From: Burkholderia cenocepacia | GTDB lineage: Bacteria; Pseudomonadota; Gammaproteobacteria; Burkholderiales; Burkholderiaceae | Assembly (NCBI RefSeq): GCF_014211915.1 | Contig: NZ_CP060040.1 | Span: 1,674,001-1,738,000 of the forward strand | Length of the DNA stretch: 64,000 bases | Direction of reading: 5' to 3' | In this document: positions 59,395-64,000 of the stretch, in pieces | How the letters are laid out: every line of letters begins with the position of its first letter | How positions within the stretch are numbered: position 1 is the stretch's first letter | Program-made: the position numbers and the translations under genes | Notes under the pieces: model-generated | Database searches by the model: none | What the model was told of the DNA's origin: nothing | What the model saw: only the letters and a program-made list of their open reading frames with translations

Positions 59395-59763
59395 ATGATT
59401 CCCCTCAGCGCCAAAGCCATCGTCCGCGATGGCCGTTCCGTCCTGTTCCTGCGCAATCCCCGCGACGAGTGGGAGCTGCCGGGCGGCTGGCCCGAAGCGG
59501 GCGAATCGCTCGAAGACGCCGTCACACGCGAAGTGCAGGAGGAATGCGGAATCGTCGCATCGGCGATCCGCTACGTGGGCAGCCGTTCGTGCGAGGTCGT
59601 GCCGGGCAAGCGCGTCCTGATCGTGTGCTTCCGGTGCGAGGTCGATCGCCGTGAAATCGTGCTGAGCGACGAGCACCACCAGTTCGGCTGGATCGACCTC
59701 GATGCCGCCAAGCCGGCGAACCTGCCGGATTTCTACTGGGCATTCTGCAAGCAGGCGGACTGA
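59395..59763 (+). CDS. NUDIX hydrolase
   Basis: 122 aa. The Nudix box is complete: GGWPEAGESLEDAVTREVQE followed by ECGI, with the metal-binding Glu residues in REVQEEC. The remaining strands (VLFLRNPRDEWELP; FGWIDLDAA) fit the MutT-like fold. It hydrolyses a nucleoside diphosphate linked to another group; the substrate is unknown. It is short, single-domain and convergent to the dehydrogenase gene 21 bases away. Confidence 0.9.
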   Translation: MIPLSAKAIVRDGRSVLFLRNPRDEWELPGGWPEAGESLEDAVTREVQEECGIVASAIRYVGSRSCEVVPGKRVLIVCFRCEVDRREIVLSDEHHQFGWIDLDAAKPANLPDFYWAFCKQAD

Positions 59764-59784
59764 TTCGACGCCGCCGCCCGGCGC

Positions 59785-60714
59785 TCACACCGGCGTCAAC
59801 ACCGGCTGCCCCGTGAAATGCCGCGCCGCGTTGTCGAGAAATTGCCGCACCGAGCGATCGAGCGCCTCGGGCGACCAGCCGCCCATGTGCGGCGTGAGCA
59901 CGACGCTGTCGAGATCGGTCAGCGCACGCGGCGGCTCCGGTTCCCCTTCGTACACGTCGAGCCCCGCGCCCGCGATGCGCTCTTCGCGCAGTGCGTCTGC
60001 CAAAGCAGCGGTATCGACAACACTGCCGCGCGATACGTTGACGAGAAAGCCGCCCGGGCCGAGCGCATCGAGCACGGTGCGATCGATCAGATGCCGCGTG
60101 CCCGCGCCGCCAGGCGTCGCGACGATCAGGAAATCGGCCCACTGCGCGAGCGCGTCGACCCGGTCGAAATAGCGGTACGGCACGGGCTTCTCCGAGCGGT
60201 TGTGATAACCGATCTCGATGTCGAAGCCGGCCGCGCGGCGCGCGCACTTCTCGCCGATCTTGCCGAGCCCGACGATGCCGAGCTTCTTGCCCGACACGTT
60301 CGGCGGCATCGACAGCCCGTCGCGCCACACGCCCGCGCGGGTCTTCGCATCGAGCTGCACGACGTTGCGCACCGCCGCGAGCAGCAGCGCGAACGCGTGA
60401 TCGGCGACGCAATCGTCGTTGGTGCCGGCGCCCGTGACCACGGTGATGCCGCGCGCCTTCGCGTGCGCGACGTCGATGTGCTCGTAGCCCGCGCCGAGCG
60501 CGCTGACGAACGTGAGCCGCGGCAGCCGGTCGATCTCGGCGGCGGTCAGCCCGGTGCTGCCGTTGGTCAGCACCGCACGAATCGTGCTGCCGTGTTCGGC
60601 GATCGCGCGTTCGCGCGCATCGGGCGTCGGGGCATAACGCACGTCGAACGACGCGGCGATCTCGCGATGCGCGTCGCCGCGCAGCGCGATGAGGACCAGC
60701 AGCTCGGGCTTCAT
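59785..60714 (-). CDS. D-2-hydroxyacid dehydrogenase (glyoxylate/hydroxypyruvate reductase type)
   Basis: 309 aa. The NAD(P)-binding fold is GKKLGIVGLGKIGEKCARRAAGFDIEIGYHNRS; the catalytic Arg, Glu and His are in VNVSRGSVVD, GLDVYEGEPEPP and LTPHMGGWSPE. The HNRS after the glycine motif suggests NADPH preference, as in GhrB-like enzymes. It would reduce glyoxylate, hydroxypyruvate or a keto-gluconate. The start is ATG 60714, giving the usual length. It is divergent from the OsmF-type gene. Confidence 0.88.
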   Translation of the reverse strand: MKPELLVLIALRGDAHREIAASFDVRYAPTPDARERAIAEHGSTIRAVLTNGSTGLTAAEIDRLPRLTFVSALGAGYEHIDVAHAKARGITVVTGAGTNDDCVADHAFALLLAAVRNVVQLDAKTRAGVWRDGLSMPPNVSGKKLGIVGLGKIGEKCARRAAGFDIEIGYHNRSEKPVPYRYFDRVDALAQWADFLIVATPGGAGTRHLIDRTVLDALGPGGFLVNVSRGSVVDTAALADALREERIAGAGLDVYEGEPEPPRALTDLDSVVLTPHMGGWSPEALDRSVRQFLDNAARHFTGQPVLTPV

Positions 60715-60881
60715 GTCAGCAAATGTCCGCAGGCAGGGAACGAATTTCAGTGTAACAAGCCCGCATGACGGATGCGGGTTATCCCCACACCGGCTGTGGA
60801 CACGCCGCCGCACGCGGTTTGCCAAAGCCGGCTCAGTCAAGTAACTTTCGGCGTACGCCCCCGTCCTGGAGATTGGCCCCG

Positions 60882-61805
60882 ATGAAGCTCGCCCTGCCCG
60901 CCCGGATCCTGGGCCTCGCGTTCGCCGCCGCCATCGTGGCGCCCGGCGCGCACGCCGACACGCCCGTCGTGGTGTCGTCGAAGATCGACACCGAAGGCAA
61001 CTTGCTCGGCAACCTCATTTCACAGGTGCTGAAGGCCCACGGCATTCCCGTCACCGAAAAGATCGCGCTCGGCACGACACCGATCGTGCGCAAGGCGCTC
61101 ACGAGCGGCGAGATCGACGTCTACCCCGAATACACGGGCAACGCCGCATTCTTCTTCAACAAGGCCGACGACCCGGTCTGGAAGAACGCGAGCCAGGGCT
61201 ACGACACCGCGAAGAAACTCGACTACGCGGCGAACCATCTCGTGTGGCTCGCCCCGGCGCCCGCGAACAACACGTGGGGCGTCGCGCTGCTCGCGCCCGT
61301 CGCGCAGTCGCAGCACCTGAAGACCTTCTCCGATTTCGGCAAGTGGGTGGCCGGCGGCGGCAAGGTGAAGCTCGCGGCCTCGGCCGAATTCGTGAACAGC
61401 GCGTCGGCGCTGCCGTCGTTCGAGAAAGCGTACGGCTTCAAGCTGAAGCCCGAGCAGCTCGTCGTGCTGTCCGGCGGCGACACGGCCGCGACGATCAAGG
61501 CCGCCGCGAACCAGACCGACGGCGTGAACGCCGCGATGGTCTACGGCACCGACGGCGGCATCGCATCGAGCGGCCTCGCGGTGCTCGACGACGACAAGCA
61601 CGTGCAGCCCGTCTACGCGCCGGCGCCGGTGATCCGCGAAGCCGCGCTGAAAGCGCATCCGCAGATCGCCGACTTGCTCAAGCCCGTGTTCGCGAGCCTC
61701 GACCTGAAGACGCTGCAATCGCTGAACGCCCGCATCCAGCTCAACGGCGAGCCGGCGGCCGGCGTCGCGAAAAGCTACCTGAAAGCGAAGGGTTTCGTGA
61801 AATGA
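60882..61805 (+). CDS. Glycine betaine/choline-type ABC substrate-binding protein (OsmF/YehZ)
   Basis: 307 aa. The signal peptide is cleaved after GAHA. The OpuAC-like fold is recognised by VVVSSKIDTEGNLLGNLISQVL, EIDVYPEYTGNAAFFF and NTWGVALLAPVAQ, as in YehZ/OsmF, which binds glycine betaine or related osmolytes in the periplasm. The stop overlaps the permease start as ATGA. With the next three genes it forms a complete importer (binding protein, two permeases, ATPase). The bet genes elsewhere in the window support an osmolyte role. Confidence 0.9.
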   Translation: MKLALPARILGLAFAAAIVAPGAHADTPVVVSSKIDTEGNLLGNLISQVLKAHGIPVTEKIALGTTPIVRKALTSGEIDVYPEYTGNAAFFFNKADDPVWKNASQGYDTAKKLDYAANHLVWLAPAPANNTWGVALLAPVAQSQHLKTFSDFGKWVAGGGKVKLAASAEFVNSASALPSFEKAYGFKLKPEQLVVLSGGDTAATIKAAANQTDGVNAAMVYGTDGGIASSGLAVLDDDKHVQPVYAPAPVIREAALKAHPQIADLLKPVFASLDLKTLQSLNARIQLNGEPAAGVAKSYLKAKGFVK

Positions 61806-62980
61806 CGGAGCGTGCGGCCGCGTCCGCGCGGCGCGTCACGCTCGACAAGGTCGGCATCCTGATCGGCATCCTGACGATCGTCGCCGTGTTCGGCCTGTCG
61901 TTCGCGGTGCTGCGGCCGAACCGGATCGCGGCCGGCACCGGGCTGTCGGTGTTCGCCGCGCTGCCGCCGATGCAGGGCGCCGCACTCGCCGCGCTATGGA
62001 CCGTCGGCGCGCTATGGGCGATGACGGCGAGTCGCCCCGCGTGGCGGCTCGCGGCCGGCTGCGCGGGGCTCGCGACGCTCGCGTATGCGGTCGGCGCGGC
62101 CGCAACGCATGTCGTCGCGCCCGACGACATGCTGGCCCGCGTGTCGCCCGACGCCGGCGTCTGGCTGCTGCTGTTCGCGTGGGCCGTGCTGATCGCCGAC
62201 GCGCTCGCGCGCCTCGCGTTCGGCCCGTGGCGGCGCCTCGCCGCGCTCGCCGTCGCGATAGCAGCGGTTTCCGTGCCGCTCGCGAGCGGCTGGTGGGACG
62301 GCCTCTCCGTGATGCGCGAATACGCGGTGCGTAGCGACGATTTCTGGCGCGAGGCGATCCGTCACGTGTCGCTCGCGGGCGGCTCGGTCGCCGCCGCGCT
62401 CGTCGCCGGCGTGCCGCTCGGCATCGCCTGCGCGCGCATCGCGGCGGTGCGCACCGTCGCGATGCCCGTGCTCAATATCGTGCAGACGATCCCCAGCATC
62501 GCGATGTACGGGCTGATGATGGCGCCGCTCGGCCTGCTCGCCGCGCACGTGCCGCTCGCGGCCGCGCTCGGCATTCGCGGGATCGGCGTCGCGCCGGCCG
62601 TGCTCGCGCTGTTCCTGTATTCGCTGCTGCCGATCGCCTCGAGCGTCGTGGTCGGGCTCGAACAGGTGCCGCCGCACGTGACCGAAGCGGCCCGCGCGAT
62701 GGGCATGACGCGCGTGCAGCGGCTGCTGCGCGTCGATCTCGTGCTCGCGCTGCCGGTGATCCTGAGCGGCGTGCGCATCGTGCTCGTGCAGAACATCGGC
62801 CTGACCGCGGTGGCCGCGCTGATCGGCGGCGGCGGGTTCGGCACCTTCATCTTCCAGGGGATCGGGCAATCGGCCGCCGATCTCGTGCTGCTCGGCGCGA
62901 TCCCGACGATCGCGCTCGCACTGGCGTCCGCGGTCGTGTTCGAAGCCGCGACGTCGCTCGCGAAAGGGCGTGCAGGATGA
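61802..62980 (+). CDS. Betaine-type ABC importer permease 1 (YehY-like)
   Basis: 392 aa, longer than a minimal permease because of an extra N-terminal membrane region of about 170 residues, as in YehY. The permease core begins near residue 185 and carries the EAA loop VTEAARAMGMTRVQRLLRVDLVLALP. Other core markers are LNIVQTIPSIAMYGLM and IGGGGFGTFIFQGI. It overlaps the binding-protein gene and the ATPase gene by 4 bases each (ATGA). Confidence 0.9.
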   Translation: MTERAAASARRVTLDKVGILIGILTIVAVFGLSFAVLRPNRIAAGTGLSVFAALPPMQGAALAALWTVGALWAMTASRPAWRLAAGCAGLATLAYAVGAAATHVVAPDDMLARVSPDAGVWLLLFAWAVLIADALARLAFGPWRRLAALAVAIAAVSVPLASGWWDGLSVMREYAVRSDDFWREAIRHVSLAGGSVAAALVAGVPLGIACARIAAVRTVAMPVLNIVQTIPSIAMYGLMMAPLGLLAAHVPLAAALGIRGIGVAPAVLALFLYSLLPIASSVVVGLEQVPPHVTEAARAMGMTRVQRLLRVDLVLALPVILSGVRIVLVQNIGLTAVAALIGGGGFGTFIFQGIGQSAADLVLLGAIPTIALALASAVVFEAATSLAKGRAG

Positions 62981-63930
62981 TCGAGATCGAACGGATCGGC
63001 AAACGCTTCGGCGACGCGCTCGCCGTCGACGACGTATCGCTGACGGTGCAGCGCGGCACGATCACCGCGCTCGTCGGCGCATCGGGCAGCGGCAAGTCGA
63101 CGCTCCTGCGCATGATCAACCGGCTGATCGCGCCCACCAGCGGCACGATCCGCATCGACGGCGTCGATACGGCAACCGTCGCGCCCGAGCAATTGCGGCG
63201 CGGCATCGGCTATGCGATCCAGGGGCATGGATTGTTTCCGCACTGGAGCGTCGCGCGCAACATCGCGACCGTGCCGCGCCTGCTCGGCTGGCCCGCCGAG
63301 CGCATCGACGCGCGCGTGAACGAACTGCTCGACCTGTTCCATCTCGCGCCGGCCGAGTTCGCGGGCAAGCTGCCGCACGAACTGTCGGGTGGCCAGCAGC
63401 AGCGTGTCGGCGTGGCGCGCGCACTCGCCGCCGAGCCCGCGATCCTGCTGATGGACGAACCGTTCGGCGCGCTCGATCCGATCATCCGCAACAAGGCGCA
63501 GGACGACCTGTTCGCGCTGCAGCGCCGCCTCGGCATCACGGTCGTGATCGTCACGCACGATATCGAGGAAGCGCTGAAGCTCGGCGACACGATCGCGGTG
63601 ATGGACGGCGGGCGACTGCTGCAGGTCGCGTCGCCGGCCGAGATTCTCGGCGGCCCGGCACCGGGTGTGGTCGAACAGCTCGTCGCGGGCGTCGACCGGC
63701 CGCTGCGCCTGCTCGCGCTGACACCGATCGACACCGTGGCCGAAGCCGGCCACGTCGATGGCGAACCGATCGCCGCGACGCGCACGCTGCGCGATGCGGT
63801 GTCCGAATTGTTGTGGCGCGGCGTCGATGCGCTGCCCGTGGACGATACGGCCAACGGCACGCCCAACGCACGCGGCCCCCGCCACATCACGCTCGACGCG
63901 ATCCGCGCACACGCGAGGAAGCCCGCATGA
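62977..63930 (+). CDS. Betaine-type ABC importer ATPase (YehX-like)
   Basis: 317 aa. Walker A is GASGSGKST, the signature LSGGQQQRVGVARALA and Walker B ILLMDEPFGALDP, with the Q-loop in GYAIQGHGLFPHW. A C-terminal extension of about 80 residues after VEQLVAGVDRP resembles the regulatory tail of OpuA/YehX ATPases. It is coupled to both neighbouring permease genes by ATGA overlaps. Confidence 0.92.
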   Translation: MIEIERIGKRFGDALAVDDVSLTVQRGTITALVGASGSGKSTLLRMINRLIAPTSGTIRIDGVDTATVAPEQLRRGIGYAIQGHGLFPHWSVARNIATVPRLLGWPAERIDARVNELLDLFHLAPAEFAGKLPHELSGGQQQRVGVARALAAEPAILLMDEPFGALDPIIRNKAQDDLFALQRRLGITVVIVTHDIEEALKLGDTIAVMDGGRLLQVASPAEILGGPAPGVVEQLVAGVDRPLRLLALTPIDTVAEAGHVDGEPIAATRTLRDAVSELLWRGVDALPVDDTANGTPNARGPRHITLDAIRAHARKPA

Positions 63931-64000
63931 CGACCCGCGGCAGCGTGCAGTTCAAGCAGTCGTCACTTTCCGCGTACGTCGCCCGCGCGGCCGCGCTCGC
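63927..64000 (+). CDS. Start of the second permease gene (YehW-like), cut by window end
   Basis: The ATG at 63927 overlaps the ATPase stop as ATGA and the frame stays open to base 64000. Only 24 residues are visible (MTTRGSVQFKQSSLSAYVAR and a few Ala). Identity as the second membrane subunit rests on gene order in OsmU/YehZYXW systems. Confidence 0.6.
   Translation, partial: MTTRGSVQFKQSSLSAYVARAAAL

Overview
The window is high-GC proteobacterial DNA that reads as Burkholderia, most likely the Burkholderia cepacia complex, and probably a secondary chromosome. The pointers are a rhlA-rhlB-MFS-rhlC rhamnolipid operon ending in nodT/emrA efflux genes, a betIBA operon, DUF2957-type lipoproteins, a Burkholderia-style 16-stranded porin and the codon usage. 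No rRNA, tRNA or CRISPR array was seen. The species call is inference.

Layout. 1-1116: C-terminal part of a Glug-repeat adhesin. 1390-9602 (minus): rhamnolipid operon rhlA, a methyltransferase-like membrane protein, rhlB, a DHA2 exporter, rhlC, nodT and emrA, behind an AT-rich upstream region. 10240-14130: BetI operator and betIBA. 14202-20171 (minus): an unknown protein, then four exported proteins (PraB-like, OmpW, two paralogous DUF2957 lipoproteins). 20788-25963: cupin, an ABC-2 exporter whose two genes are separated by an antisense TnpB element, and an MFS transporter. 26154-33438: hybrid histidine kinase, YciI, DinB, two hydrolases, small proteins and a divergent regulator/unknown pair. 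33457-50927: a PQQ-linked alcohol oxidation locus. 51145-59763: porin, soluble chemoreceptor, decayed pbpC, an unpaired LolC/E-like permease, S15 peptidase, NUDIX hydrolase. 59785-64000: 2-hydroxyacid dehydrogenase and an OsmU/YehZYXW-type betaine importer cut by the window end.

The main system is the PQQ locus. It holds pqqABCDE, an AcoR-type sigma-54 activator with an intact GAFTGA loop, a TonB-dependent receptor, and divergently a PQQ alcohol dehydrogenase carrying the Asp-x-Asp signature of lanthanide-dependent enzymes. After these come a single polypeptide joining a MxaJ/XoxJ-like periplasmic binding domain to a c-type cytochrome, a HiPIP, an RpoD-like sigma factor and acetyl-CoA synthetase. 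I found -24/-12 (sigma-54) motifs in front of pqqA, the TonB receptor, the dehydrogenase and acs. Related GTGT/ACAC dyads lie upstream of pqqA and between the two divergent genes, and a half-site lies upstream of acs. Together this suggests one sigma-54 regulon taking an alcohol through aldehyde and acetate to acetyl-CoA, with cofactor synthesis and possibly lanthanide uptake under the same control. In this sequence the dehydrogenase gene has a one-base deletion in a G-run, and a tonB gene near pqqE survives only as its last 65 codons.

Other linked functions: betIBA makes glycine betaine from choline and the terminal ABC operon probably imports betaine-type osmolytes. The rhamnolipid operon contains synthesis and export genes plus one unexplained methyltransferase-like gene between rhlA and rhlB.
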